Of a stretch of 23,243 bases of DNA, positions 6,177-15,320 are shown in pieces; within the stretch, counting starts at the first letter, position 1, and each line of letters starts with the position of its first letter. Under the pieces are notes generated by a model. The model saw nothing but the letters and a program-made list of their open reading frames with translations, had not been told where the DNA came from and did not search any database. A program made the position numbers and the translations under genes. Source of the DNA: Pseudomonadota bacterium (GTDB lineage Bacteria > Pseudomonadota > Alphaproteobacteria > Sphingomonadales > SMXR01); the NCBI GenBank assembly GCA_022571175.1, contig JACZYI010000005.1:426-23668 (forward strand), given 5' to 3'.

Positions 6177-6635
6177 ATGCGCATCAATATTATTGCGGTC
6201 GGACGATCTGCAAAATCCGATGAAACCGCGCTGGTCGATCGATATTTTTCGAGACTTTCCTGGCAATGCAAAATGATCGAAGTGGAGGAAAAACGCCCGC
6301 TTCCCCCTCTGCAACTCATGGAGAAGGAAGCAGGGCTCCTGCTCGCTGCGGTTCCAAAAAACAGCGTTATGGTCGCCATGGATGGCAGGGGCAATATGTT
6401 ATCAAGTGAGAAATTGGCGACAAAATTTGAACAGTGGCAACAAACTGGGCATTCAATTATTTCCTTTTTGATCGGTGGCGCTGATGGCCTGCACAAAAAC
6501 GTGCTGGGGAGAGCGGATTATACCCTTTCATTGGGGACCATGACCTGGCCACATCTGCTAGTGCGGGCCATGCTGGCTGAACAGATTTATCGAGCCTCAA
6601 CCATATTGTCCGGGCACCCCTATCACCGGTCATAA
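6177..6635 (+). CDS. rlmH: 23S rRNA pseudouridine-1915 N3-methyltransferase
   Basis: RlmH is a SPOUT-fold methyltransferase that uses SAM to methylate pseudouridine 1915 in helix 69 of 23S rRNA on assembled ribosomes. The 152-residue product begins MRINIIAVGR. It has the SAM-binding knot FLIGGADGL at about 101-109 and ends with the typical YHRS. ATG 6177 is preferred over an in-frame TTG at 6171, because AGGAAG (6160-6165) is 11 bases from the ATG and too close to the TTG. Its pairing with rsfS is common in proteobacteria. Confidence 0.95.
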   Translation: MRINIIAVGRSAKSDETALVDRYFSRLSWQCKMIEVEEKRPLPPLQLMEKEAGLLLAAVPKNSVMVAMDGRGNMLSSEKLATKFEQWQQTGHSIISFLIGGADGLHKNVLGRADYTLSLGTMTWPHLLVRAMLAEQIYRASTILSGHPYHRS

Positions 6636-6654
6636 AATCTGACCCGGGGAGTAA

Positions 6655-8271
6655 ATGGAACAAAGTTTTGGCCAAACAGGAAATGATCTATTAAATAACA
6701 CCATGACTGAAAAAACCTCAAACCCTCCCCGGCCGGTTGTGCTTTGTATCCTTGATGGGTGGGGATACCGGGAGAGCACGAAAGACAATGCCATCGCCAT
6801 GGCGGCAACCCCCAACTATGACCAGATTATCAGAGACTATCCCCATGCTTTGCTGGAAACATCCGGCGCGGCAGTGGGACTGCCCAAAGGCCAAATGGGG
6901 AATTCCGAGGTTGGTCATATGAATATAGGGGGCGGTCGCATCGTTAAACAGAGCCTGCCCCGTATTGATGAGGCGATTGCTGATGGCAGTTTTTCCGCCA
7001 ATGCAACGCTGGCGACTTTTCTGGAACATCTGAAAAATGCGGCTGGTACCTGTCATCTTCTGGGCCTGGCGTCACCCGGCGGTGTGCATAGTCACCAGGA
7101 CCATTTTGTTGCACTTGCTTCAATTCTGACTGGGGCCGGAATTCCGGTAGCCATTCACGCCTTTCTGGATGGTCGGGATACACCTCCGAAAAGCGCTCGG
7201 GCTTACCTGGCTGATCTGGAACAGGATATGGCCGGATTTCAGAACACCAGCATCGCCACCGTATCGGGGCGTTATTATGCCATGGACCGCGACCAGCGCT
7301 GGCAGAGAACCGGGCTCGCTTATGAAGCCCTGGTTAACGCCAGTGGCGTGATGGCCCCGAGCGTGGGAGAAGCCATTGGAAAATCCTATGATGCAGGCGT
7401 AGGTGATGAATTTATGCTGCCGTCAATCATTGGTGATTTTAAGGGCATGAAGGATGGTGACGGGCTGATCATAATTAATTTTCGGGCAGATCGCGTGAGA
7501 CAGTTGGCGCTGGCACTGGCCGCCCCCGGGTTTGAGGATTTTGAGCGAACCCGGTCTGTTGCCTTTTCCTGCCTGCTAGGCATGACAGAATATTCATCCA
7601 AGCTTAAGGAATTTTATGAGAGTTTGTTTCCGCCTATGGAGATTAAAGACAATATGGGAGTCATCGTCGCGAGAGCAGGCCTGAAACAGCTCCGGATCGC
7701 CGAGACGGAAAAATATGCGCATGTAACCTTCTTTTTTAATGGTGGTGATGAAACAATATTTGAAGGGGAAGATCGCAAATTGATCCCGTCTCCAAAAGTT
7801 GCCACCTATGATTTACAACCCGAAATGTCAGCGCCCGAGGTCACCGACGAGCTGGTGGCTGCACTTTCTTCCGACAAGTATGATTTTATCGTCGTCAATT
7901 ACGCCAACGCCGATATGGTGGGCCATACCGGGAACATGGCCGCAGCCCGGAAAGCGGTGGAGATGATCGATATTTGTCTGGGTCGTTTGCAAGACGCTGT
8001 GATTTCGGCTGACGGCGTGCTCCTGATTACCGCTGATCATGGCAATATCGAGTTGATGTCCGACCAGAAAACGGCTGAACCCTACACCGCCCACACAAAT
8101 TTTGAGGTGCCGGTTCACCTGGTCAATTATAAAATTCAAGGAAAGTCCGAGATCGGGCTAAAGAACGGGCAGCTCGCGGATGTGGCTCCAACCTTGCTGG
8201 ACATTATGGGTCTGGAACAACCAGAGGCCATGACCGGACGCTCGCTCTTGTCGGTCAGTGAGTGCAAATGA
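6655..8271 (+). CDS. gpmI: 2,3-bisphosphoglycerate-independent phosphoglycerate mutase
   Basis: GpmI interconverts 3- and 2-phosphoglycerate in glycolysis and gluconeogenesis with two Mn2+ ions and a phosphoserine intermediate. Visible motifs are ILDGWG (metal Asp34), GNSEVGH with nucleophile Ser84, a GRDTPP segment, GRYYAMDRD, the NFRADR phosphate-binding segment and ADHGN near the C-terminus. The product has 538 residues from ATG 6655, which follows a GGGGAG sequence closely. An in-frame ATG at 6703 would give a more typical beginning and 522 residues, but has no ribosome site. The 16 extra residues (MEQSFGQTGNDLLNNT) are unlike the family, so the start remains open. The stop overlaps the next gene (ATGA). 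Confidence 0.96.
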   Translation: MEQSFGQTGNDLLNNTMTEKTSNPPRPVVLCILDGWGYRESTKDNAIAMAATPNYDQIIRDYPHALLETSGAAVGLPKGQMGNSEVGHMNIGGGRIVKQSLPRIDEAIADGSFSANATLATFLEHLKNAAGTCHLLGLASPGGVHSHQDHFVALASILTGAGIPVAIHAFLDGRDTPPKSARAYLADLEQDMAGFQNTSIATVSGRYYAMDRDQRWQRTGLAYEALVNASGVMAPSVGEAIGKSYDAGVGDEFMLPSIIGDFKGMKDGDGLIIINFRADRVRQLALALAAPGFEDFERTRSVAFSCLLGMTEYSSKLKEFYESLFPPMEIKDNMGVIVARAGLKQLRIAETEKYAHVTFFFNGGDETIFEGEDRKLIPSPKVATYDLQPEMSAPEVTDELVAALSSDKYDFIVVNYANADMVGHTGNMAAARKAVEMIDICLGRLQDAVISADGVLLITADHGNIELMSDQKTAEPYTAHTNFEVPVHLVNYKIQGKSEIGLKNGQLADVAPTLLDIMGLEQPEAMTGRSLLSVSECK

Positions 8272-9494
8272 AGTGCGCATATAAAATTTCAGCACTGTTT
8301 TTCTTGACGGGGCTGCTGTTGGCTTTTCCGTTTTCCACCTTGGCCCAGGAGGATAATGAAGATGCCCGGGAACGCTTGCAGGAAATTGAAGAGGAAATGG
8401 GTGAAGGCGGCGCTCGCCAGGAAGACTTGTCGTATGAGGCAGATAATCTGGCCGAAGTCATTGCCGACATCAGTGAAGCTCTTGTGGCACTCGCGGCAGA
8501 TATTTCAGACACATCCGCCCGGATCGAGATATTGGAACAAAACATGGGTCTTCTCCGGTCCGAACAGCTTGATCTGGAACTCTCACTCGAATCACAAGCC
8601 ACCAATATCATGACCACTCTCGCGGCCTTGCAAAGATTAACCCAAAGACCACCTGAATATGTGCTGGTAAGACCGGATGCTACCATTGATACCATCAGAA
8701 CGGCGTTACTGCTATCAACCACCCTACCCGAAATTGAAACCAAAGCGGAAATAATCCGGATGGATTTATCGAGGCTCGAATCAATCAAGAACGAGACCAA
8801 TTCCCAAAAGGATATTTTAAACCTCGAATTGGCATCCTTGTCCGATGATCGCGAATCACTTGTTGGTTTGTTCGCCCGGCGCCGGTCCTATTATGAACAA
8901 ATTTCCAGCGATCTGGCTGATGAGATTTTACGCCAAACAGCTCTGGCACACGAGGCTCAGGATTTAAGGGACTTATTATCCCGAATCAGGGAAGCCGCCT
9001 CTAGTGCGTCAGGTAGCAGACCCAGCCTGGGAACACCCCCTCCGCCCGGATCATTGTCCCTTAGAGGGGCAGCTGGACGCATGACGTGGCCCGCACGCGG
9101 CATTTTGATGGAGCGCTATGGTGAAAGCGCGGAAGTTGGCAAAACCCGCGGAATACGCATCCAAACCGGGTCAAGCGCCATGGTGCTCGCCCCCTATGAC
9201 GGACAAATTGTTTTTGCTGGATCTTTCAGATCATACGGCCAACTCTTGATCATTGACCATGGTCAGGGATATCATAGTCTCCTGGCCGGTATGGACCGCA
9301 TCGACGGTATGGTGGGGCAATGGGTTCTTGCCGGCGAACCCGTAGCGCTAATGGCAGAGGCCCCGAGCGGTTCCAGTGCGAGCATATCAAATCGTGATGC
9401 CCCGGAACTTTATGTGGAAATAAGACACAATGGTGAACCGTTGAACCCATTAGAGTGGTTGTTACTCGCTTCAGAAAACATAGGTGGAAAATGA
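8268..9494 (+). CDS. EnvC-like murein hydrolase activator (degenerate LytM)
   Basis: This is a probable periplasmic activator of cell-wall amidases during division, by likeness to EnvC. The 408-residue product has a signal peptide (about 1-27, ending STLAQ) and a long coiled-coil region (about 30-240). A Ser/Pro-rich linker follows, then a LytM/M23-type domain (about 272-400: WPARGILMERYG, later QLLIIDHGQGYHSLLAGM, ending LNPLEWL). The zinc ligands of active M23 peptidases appear missing: KTRGIRI stands where HxGxD is expected and YVEIRHNG where HxH is expected. It is therefore probably non-catalytic, as known for EnvC. The start is ATG 8268, overlapping the gpmI stop; a GTG two codons earlier is possible. 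ctpA follows with another ATGA overlap, so the three are probably translationally coupled. Confidence 0.88.
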   Translation: MKCAYKISALFFLTGLLLAFPFSTLAQEDNEDARERLQEIEEEMGEGGARQEDLSYEADNLAEVIADISEALVALAADISDTSARIEILEQNMGLLRSEQLDLELSLESQATNIMTTLAALQRLTQRPPEYVLVRPDATIDTIRTALLLSTTLPEIETKAEIIRMDLSRLESIKNETNSQKDILNLELASLSDDRESLVGLFARRRSYYEQISSDLADEILRQTALAHEAQDLRDLLSRIREAASSASGSRPSLGTPPPPGSLSLRGAAGRMTWPARGILMERYGESAEVGKTRGIRIQTGSSAMVLAPYDGQIVFAGSFRSYGQLLIIDHGQGYHSLLAGMDRIDGMVGQWVLAGEPVALMAEAPSGSSASISNRDAPELYVEIRHNGEPLNPLEWLLLASENIGGK

Positions 9495-10804
9495 AAAAGA
9501 AAATAATTGCAATCAGCCTGCTGATCGGCTTCCTGCTGCCCGTAAATTTGGCGCATGGCCAGACCGACGAGAAAACACTGGAACAGTGGGATCTCACTAT
9601 CGAAGTGTTTAAACGCATCACGGAATATTATGTTGAGGAAGTTGATAGCGAAGTTTTGATGGAAGCAGCTATCAGGGGCATGTTGGCGGCGCTGGACCCC
9701 CATTCTGGGTATATGGACCGATCTGATGTTCGGGAAATGCAAGTTGAAACTCGCGGCGAATACGGTGGTATCGGCCTGGAAGTGGTCATGGAAAACGGCA
9801 GGATGCAAGTTATTGCGCCCATGGATGATACCCCAGCCTCGGAAGCGGGTCTGCGCTCCGGCGATTATATCTCCCATGTGAACGGTGAATCTATTCGCAA
9901 TATGGATATTAGCGAAGCGGTTGAACTTCTTCGTGGCCCGGTTGGCGAGGCCGTAACGCTGACAATATTACGCGCCAATGAGGGAGGCCCCTTTGATGTG
10001 GAACTTGTTCGTCGGGTGATACGCCTCAATGCCGTTCGCCACAGGATTGAGCGAGATAATATAGGCTATTTGAGACTAACCACCTTTACCAATGAAAATC
10101 TGACCCGCGATTTGATGCGTGCCATTGGCGAAATCAGGTCTGAATTAGGCCAGAACCTCAGGGGATATGTTATCGATTTGAGGAACAACCCCGGCGGCTT
10201 TCTGGATCAAGCCATCTCTGTCACTGATCTTTTTCTGGACCGGGGCGAAATTGTCTCCATTCGGGGTCGTCACCCGGATGAAAATGAACGCTGGAACGCG
10301 AAGCCTGGTGACATTGCCGATGGCCTGCCGGTTGTGATTTTGGTGAATGCCGGAACCGCTTCCGCTTCCGAGATTGTGGTGGGTGCCTTACAGGATCATC
10401 GCCGGGCTACAATTGTCGGTGTCCGGACTTTTGGCAAAGGTGTGGTTCAGTCGGTAATTCCCCTGGATCAGGATCGGGCCATGCGTCTGACAACTGCCAG
10501 ATATTATACCCCAGCCGGACGGTCCATTCAGGCGGTGGGCATAGACCCTGATATTGTCATTGAGCAAATCAATTTTCAAACCTCGGGGCGTGAGCCCATA
10601 AGGGAAAGCGATCTGGATGGTCATATTTCCAATGGTGACAATGCCGGTGAGCCGGAAGTGCAAGATGTTGATCTTGACCGGCCATCACCGGTTCTTGTGG
10701 AAGAGGACGGTCCTTCTGATTATCAGTTGAGCTACGCTCTGGATCTTCTTGAAGGAGTCATTAGCATGAGTGAAATCGTTGTGGCAAGGAATGAGACCAG
10801 TTAG
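9491..10804 (+). CDS. ctpA: Carboxy-terminal processing protease (S41 family)
   Basis: Periplasmic serine proteases of this family cut C-termini of envelope proteins and cell-wall hydrolases. The 437-residue product has a signal peptide (1-23, ending LAHG), an N-terminal helical part, and a PDZ domain (about 90-170, with GGIGLEV and the SGDYI loop). The catalytic core carries Ser291 in GTASASEI and Lys316 in TFGKGVVQ. The spacing of 25 residues matches the known Ser/Lys dyad of the family, and Glu294 is also present. An acidic stretch of about 60 residues follows the catalytic domain. ATG 9491 overlaps the stop of the EnvC-like gene. Company with an EnvC-like activator suggests shared work on peptidoglycan remodelling; the substrate is unknown. 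Confidence 0.94.
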   Translation: MKKKIIAISLLIGFLLPVNLAHGQTDEKTLEQWDLTIEVFKRITEYYVEEVDSEVLMEAAIRGMLAALDPHSGYMDRSDVREMQVETRGEYGGIGLEVVMENGRMQVIAPMDDTPASEAGLRSGDYISHVNGESIRNMDISEAVELLRGPVGEAVTLTILRANEGGPFDVELVRRVIRLNAVRHRIERDNIGYLRLTTFTNENLTRDLMRAIGEIRSELGQNLRGYVIDLRNNPGGFLDQAISVTDLFLDRGEIVSIRGRHPDENERWNAKPGDIADGLPVVILVNAGTASASEIVVGALQDHRRATIVGVRTFGKGVVQSVIPLDQDRAMRLTTARYYTPAGRSIQAVGIDPDIVIEQINFQTSGREPIRESDLDGHISNGDNAGEPEVQDVDLDRPSPVLVEEDGPSDYQLSYALDLLEGVISMSEIVVARNETS

Positions 10805-10821
10805 ATTTAGGCATTATTAAA

Positions 10822-10837
10822 ACCGCATCTTTGCGGT
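10822..10837 (+). other. Small hairpin between ctpA and the YibQ-like gene
   Basis: A perfect 6-base stem ACCGCA-TCTT-TGCGGT lies just before the ribosome site of the next gene. No T-tract follows, so it is not a classic terminator. It may stabilise an RNA end or tune translation. Confidence 0.4.
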
Positions 10838-10856
10838 CCACGGAGGGGGAAGTTCG

Positions 10857-11984
10857 GTGCGGACACTCATTATTGCATGGGTGATTACACTCGGTGTGTT
10901 GAGTGGCGGGGCTGCCTGGCTGCAATATGCTTACAATATGCAAAACCCGACCGAAACAAGCGCAACTGACAGCACTACCGGCGATCATGAAGCTGTTAGT
11001 GCGGATGAAGACCCTTCAAACCAGGATATAACCGTCTCTGCCAATGATCCGGTTGATTCCAATACTTTCGAAGAAGAAATCTCCACATCCCCTGCTGAAA
11101 ATGTCCCGGAAACATCCCAAAGGGATTCAGAGGTTGAGGAAGACAGTGCCGAAAACGCGGCTGGTCAGGATCAGGCTGATAATCAAAACCCCTCAGCTCC
11201 GGGCACTTTAACCGAAGAAGGACCCTATGGACCCATACCAGTTATCAGTAATCAGCGTATGCCCTGGGTTTCTTATCGGCAAACATTCTCGTCCAACTCC
11301 AGCAGACCGCGCATTGCAATTATCATCACCGGGCTCGGACTGAGACGGGATATAACCGAGAACGCGATCCAATCCATGCCGCCAGGGATTACCTTTGCCT
11401 TTTCGCCTTATGGCTCTGATCTTCAGTCTTATGCAGGAAACTCATACAGAAATGGCCATGAAATCCTGATGATGCTGCCGATGGAACCCCGTGATTATCC
11501 TGCCAACGACCCCGGGCCGCACACCCTGCTCACAGACCTTGATGCCGCCACTAATCTGGACCGGCTTTACTGGGTATTGAGCCGCTTTCTCGGATATGTG
11601 GGTGTTATCAGTGAAATGGGATCTGAGTTTACCGCCTCCGCCGATGACGTGGGGCCCATAATGCAAGATCTTCAAAGAAGAGGACTGTTGTTTGTCGATA
11701 GCCGTGCAACCCAGTTTACAGTCGCTGCTTCGGCTGCAAGTGATCTTGGCATGCCTTTTGCGGTAAATGACCGCTACATCGACAATTCGCTTAATGCCAC
11801 TGATATCAGGGCGCATTTACAGAATCTGGAAAATGTGGCCAGGGCAACCGGCGTTGCTGTAGGTGTGGGTCAAGCCATACCCGTGACCATGAATACGGTT
11901 ACCGAATGGGCTGCCACCCTGGCTGGCAAGGGCATCGATCTAGTGCCCATAACCTCTGTGGTTGGCCGTCAAACCGTGAATTAG
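10857..11984 (+). CDS. Divergent polysaccharide deacetylase family protein (YibQ-like)
   Basis: This is an envelope protein of the divergent polysaccharide deacetylase family (as E. coli YibQ), whose activity is not established. The 375-residue product starts at GTG 10857 behind a strong GGAGGGGG. It has one N-terminal membrane or signal segment (about 4-24), then a linker of about 110 residues rich in Asp, Glu, Ser, Thr and Asn. The folded domain starts near residue 145: RPRIAIIITGLGL, FAFSPYG, HEILMMLPMEP, FVDSRAT, GVAVGVGQA. It follows ctpA by 52 bases, and an EnvC-like/Ctp/YibQ-like set of this kind points to a cell-wall role. It is probably anchored in the inner membrane, facing the periplasm. 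Confidence 0.9.
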   Translation: MRTLIIAWVITLGVLSGGAAWLQYAYNMQNPTETSATDSTTGDHEAVSADEDPSNQDITVSANDPVDSNTFEEEISTSPAENVPETSQRDSEVEEDSAENAAGQDQADNQNPSAPGTLTEEGPYGPIPVISNQRMPWVSYRQTFSSNSSRPRIAIIITGLGLRRDITENAIQSMPPGITFAFSPYGSDLQSYAGNSYRNGHEILMMLPMEPRDYPANDPGPHTLLTDLDAATNLDRLYWVLSRFLGYVGVISEMGSEFTASADDVGPIMQDLQRRGLLFVDSRATQFTVAASAASDLGMPFAVNDRYIDNSLNATDIRAHLQNLENVARATGVAVGVGQAIPVTMNTVTEWAATLAGKGIDLVPITSVVGRQTVN

Positions 11985-11996
11985 GACTTTAGGCCG

Positions 11997-12503
11997 ATGG
12001 CCGCTGCATCTTCTCATCTCCCCTACCGCCCCTGCGCAGGCATCATGCTCCTGAATTCTGAAAATCGGGTGTTCGTGGCGCGGCGCATGGATCATCAGAG
12101 CCAATATTGGCAAATGCCGCAAGGCGGCATCAATGACGGCGAAGATCCGGAGAATGCGGCCATAAGAGAACTTGAAGAAGAAATAGATATTGGACCCGAC
12201 CAAATAAGAGTGCTGGATCAGATCAAAGACTGGATACGCTATGATCTGCCCGATGATTTGCAGGGTAAAATCTGGAATGGACAATACCGCGGGCAAAAGC
12301 AGAAGTGGTTTTGCATGCGATTCCTAGGCGAGGATCATATGATAAATCTCGATACTACTCACCCTGAATTTCTCGAGTGGAAATGGGTAAAACCGGACGA
12401 GTTGGTCCGCCTGGTTATCCCTTTTAAAACCCATGTCTATGAAATGCTCACGGCCAGATTCAGACATTGCTACGAGCAAAATAATCCTCAGCAGCCGAGA
12501 TAA
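11997..12503 (+). CDS. rppH: RNA pyrophosphohydrolase (Nudix)
   Basis: RppH removes pyrophosphate from the 5' end of mRNA and so starts RNase E-dependent decay. The 168-residue product has the family beginning PYRPCAGIMLLN (9-20), YWQMPQGGI (37-45) and a Nudix box from Gly43 to Ile65 with Glu49, Arg57, Glu58, Glu61 and Glu62 in place. It also has the later QKQKWF segment typical of RppH. One box position is odd: the usual Gly is Asp64 (EEIDI rather than EEIGI). The metal-binding glutamates are kept, so activity is likely. It ends 4 bases from the convergent stop of atpC, with no terminator hairpin between them. Confidence 0.93.
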   Translation: MAAASSHLPYRPCAGIMLLNSENRVFVARRMDHQSQYWQMPQGGINDGEDPENAAIRELEEEIDIGPDQIRVLDQIKDWIRYDLPDDLQGKIWNGQYRGQKQKWFCMRFLGEDHMINLDTTHPEFLEWKWVKPDELVRLVIPFKTHVYEMLTARFRHCYEQNNPQQPR

Positions 12504-12507
12504 TATT

Positions 12508-12915
12508 TTATGCTGCCGCTTTCAACAGCTCGGTCAGCTTGCTGATAGCCTCTTGGGCCGTCCGGGTTTGCTCGTCCGTTTTGGCGTCTTCCAGGTCTTC
12601 CCTGGCATCAATGATCTTTTGTTCAATATCAGCTTTTCTTAGCTCCGATACCGGAATCGCCTCTTCGGTCAGAATGACCAGATGACCGGTGCCAACCTCG
12701 GCAAATCCCCCATGGATGAACAATCGCACGATTTCATCCTTGTCACTGGCTCCCATAACCTCGACCACACCCGGGCGTATGGTCGTAATGACAGGGGCAT
12801 GGTCGGGATAGACCATGAAATCTCCTTCGGACCCTGGCACAACAACTGCTGTGACCTCGCATTCCATCAACAACCGCTCCGGAGAAACCAGTTCAAAATG
12901 CAATGTTTTTGCCAT
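12508..12915 (-). CDS. atpC: F1F0 ATP synthase subunit epsilon
   Basis: The epsilon subunit is part of the central stalk and inhibits ATP hydrolysis. The 135-residue product begins MAKTLHFELVSPERLL and contains EGDFMVYPDHAPVITTIRPG, the conserved beta-sandwich signature. It ends with a helical hairpin rich in Glu, Lys and Ala. It is the last gene of the minus-strand F1 operon, 24 bases after atpD. No terminator hairpin is evident at its end, where it meets rppH. Confidence 0.96.
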   Translation of the reverse strand: MAKTLHFELVSPERLLMECEVTAVVVPGSEGDFMVYPDHAPVITTIRPGVVEVMGASDKDEIVRLFIHGGFAEVGTGHLVILTEEAIPVSELRKADIEQKIIDAREDLEDAKTDEQTRTAQEAISKLTELLKAAA

Positions 12916-12939
12916 ATCCCTGCCTAACCCGCTAGCGCT

Positions 12940-14364
12940 CTAGGCTGCTTCTGCAGCCATATCTTCAGCCTTTTTCACGGCGCTTTCGATGGTACCAACC
13001 ATATAGAAAGCCATTTCCGGCAAATGATCATATTCACCAGCAACTATTGCCTTGAAAGCTTTAATGGTATCAGCCAATTCCACATAAATACCCTGGAAGC
13101 CTGTGAATACCTCTGCCACATGGAAAGGCTGGGACAGAAAACGCTGGATTTTCCGCGCACGCGAAACCACCATCTTGTCATCTTCTGAGAGCTCATCCAT
13201 GCCCAGAATTGCGATAATATCCTGCAGTGATTTATATTTTTGCAGAACCTCTTGCACGCTCCGGGCCACTTTATAATGCTCTTCACCAACGATCCGCGGA
13301 TCCAGAATACGGCTGGTTGAATCCAGCGGGTCCACAGCGGGATAAATGCCAAGCTCTGCAATTTGACGCGACAGCACGGTGGTTGCATCCAGATGAGCAA
13401 AGGAAGTGGCGGGCGCAGGGTCTGTCAAATCATCCGCGGGCACATAAATGGCCTGCACTGATGTCACCGATCCTTTTTTGGTGGTGGTAATACGCTCCTG
13501 CAACAGGCCCATATCCGTGGCGAGAGTTGGTTGATACCCCACAGCCGACGGAATGCGACCCAACAGAGCTGAAACTTCCGAACCGGCCTGGGTAAACCGG
13601 AAGATATTATCCACAAAAAACAGCACGTCCTGGCCTTCTTCGTCCCGGAAATATTCTGCTAAAGTCAGACCCGTCAGGCCAACGCGCATGCGGGCACCAG
13701 GCGGCTCGTTCATTTGTCCATAAACCAGTACCGCCTTTGATTCCCCATCGAGATTAATAACACCCGACTCGATCATTTCATGATAGAGATCATTGCCTTC
13801 GCGGGTCCGCTCGCCCACCCCGGCAAAGACTGAATAACCGCCATGACCCTTGGCAATATTATTGATCAACTCCATAATGATAACGGTCTTGCCCACACCG
13901 GCACCGCCAAAAAGTCCGATCTTGCCACCCTTGGCATAAGGCGCCAGCAAATCCACAACCTTGATGCCGGTCACCAGAATTTCCTGTTCAGTGGATTGAT
14001 CCACAAAGTCAGGAGCCGGGCGGTGAATGGGATAGGTTTTTTTGGTCTTGATAGGACCCAGTTCATCGATCGGTTCGCCGATGACATTTAAAATGCGTCC
14101 GAGCGTCTCCGGGCCGACAGGTACATGGATCGGCTCACCCGTGTCCCTCACCGGAGCCCCCCGAACCAGACCTTCGGTTGAATCCATGGCAATGGTACGA
14201 ACTATATTTTCACCCAAATGCTGTGCTACTTCCAGCACCAGACGGTTGCCGTGATTGTCCAATTCAAGAGCTGACAAAATATTCGGTAGCTCATTGTCAA
14301 ATTGAACATCAACAACGGCACTAATAACCTGTATCACTTTTCCTGTGGCCTCTGGGGTTGCCAT
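12940..14364 (-). CDS. atpD: F1F0 ATP synthase subunit beta
   Basis: This is the catalytic F1 subunit. The start chosen is ATG 14364 (AGGAG upstream), giving MATPEATGKVIQVISAVVDV and 474 residues. An in-frame TTG at 14424 would add 20 residues and overlap atpG. Visible motifs are the P-loop GGAGVGKT (153-160), a GERTREG segment with the catalytic-site Glu, ALLGRIPSAVGYQPTL, and DELSEDD near the C-terminus (the DELSEED region, one Glu to Asp change). It lies between atpG and atpC in the usual order. Confidence 0.97.
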   Translation of the reverse strand: MATPEATGKVIQVISAVVDVQFDNELPNILSALELDNHGNRLVLEVAQHLGENIVRTIAMDSTEGLVRGAPVRDTGEPIHVPVGPETLGRILNVIGEPIDELGPIKTKKTYPIHRPAPDFVDQSTEQEILVTGIKVVDLLAPYAKGGKIGLFGGAGVGKTVIIMELINNIAKGHGGYSVFAGVGERTREGNDLYHEMIESGVINLDGESKAVLVYGQMNEPPGARMRVGLTGLTLAEYFRDEEGQDVLFFVDNIFRFTQAGSEVSALLGRIPSAVGYQPTLATDMGLLQERITTTKKGSVTSVQAIYVPADDLTDPAPATSFAHLDATTVLSRQIAELGIYPAVDPLDSTSRILDPRIVGEEHYKVARSVQEVLQKYKSLQDIIAILGMDELSEDDKMVVSRARKIQRFLSQPFHVAEVFTGFQGIYVELADTIKAFKAIVAGEYDHLPEMAFYMVGTIESAVKKAEDMAAEAA

Positions 14365-14392
14365 TAGCTGCACTCCTGTTTTCTGGTCTTTC

Positions 14393-15280
14393 TTAGAGCG
14401 CTTCAGCGCCCGAAATAATTTCAATTAAATCACTTGTTATGGACGCCTGACGTGAGCGGTTATATTGCAGCGTCAGGTCGTCGATCATCTCGCCTGCATT
14501 TCTGGTGGCGCTTTCCATGGCGGTCATGCGTGCGCCCTGCTCACTAGCAGCATTTTCCAGAAGTGCCCGGAACAATTGCACCGATACATTGCGCGGTAAA
14601 AGGGCTTCTAAAATTTCGGCCTCTCCAGGCTCGTACTCGTAAGCAGCCCCTCCAAGATCATCCTCTGCTTCATCATTGGCTTCTGCTATCGGTGCCGGAA
14701 TCATTTTTTGTTCAGTGACAATCTGAGTCAGTGCTGATTTGAAGCGGGCGTAAAAAAGCGTGCAAACATCAAATTCACCGTCCTCAAACATTTTCAAAAT
14801 ACGCCCGGCAATAGGACTGGCGTCAGAAAATGCCAACCTCTTCACATGTTTCAAATCAATCACGTCAACAATCAGCTGGTTGTACTGGCGGCGCAACTGC
14901 AGATGGCCCTTACGGCCAATGCAGAGGATTTTGATCTTTTTCTTGTCGGCAATCAATTTTTCGATTTTAAGCTTGGCAAGCTTTACAATTGAGGAGTTAA
15001 ATCCACCACAGAGGCCGCGCTCGGATGTGGCAACAATAATCAGATGAACATCCTGTTTGCCAGTGCCAACCAACAGCGGTGATGCCCCTTCGTTACCGGC
15101 CATGCTGTGGCCAAGATCTGTCAAAACTTTTTCCATGCGCTCGGCATAGGGCCGCGATGCCTCGGCTGCCTCCTGGGCTCGCCTCAGTTTTGAAGCCGCG
15201 ACCATTTTCATGGCTTGGGTGATCTTTTGTGTCGAGGTGACACTGTTGATCCTTATTTTCAAATCCTTGAGATTGGGCAT
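14393..15280 (-). CDS. atpG: F1F0 ATP synthase subunit gamma
   Basis: Gamma is the rotor shaft inside the alpha/beta hexamer. ATG 15280 gives 295 residues with the standard beginning MPNLKDLKIRINSVTSTQKI and KMVAASKLRRAQ. The conserved end is NAGEMIDDLTLQYNRSRQAS followed by EIISGAEAL. An upstream in-frame start at 15340 would run into the 3' end of atpA and is rejected. An acidic insertion near the middle (EANDEAEDDLGG) is a lineage-type variation. Confidence 0.96.
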   Translation of the reverse strand: MPNLKDLKIRINSVTSTQKITQAMKMVAASKLRRAQEAAEASRPYAERMEKVLTDLGHSMAGNEGASPLLVGTGKQDVHLIIVATSERGLCGGFNSSIVKLAKLKIEKLIADKKKIKILCIGRKGHLQLRRQYNQLIVDVIDLKHVKRLAFSDASPIAGRILKMFEDGEFDVCTLFYARFKSALTQIVTEQKMIPAPIAEANDEAEDDLGGAAYEYEPGEAEILEALLPRNVSVQLFRALLENAASEQGARMTAMESATRNAGEMIDDLTLQYNRSRQASITSDLIEIISGAEAL

Positions 15281-15320
15281 AATTGAATCCGGAATTGCTT
15301 CCCTTAGTGAATTCGGCCGA

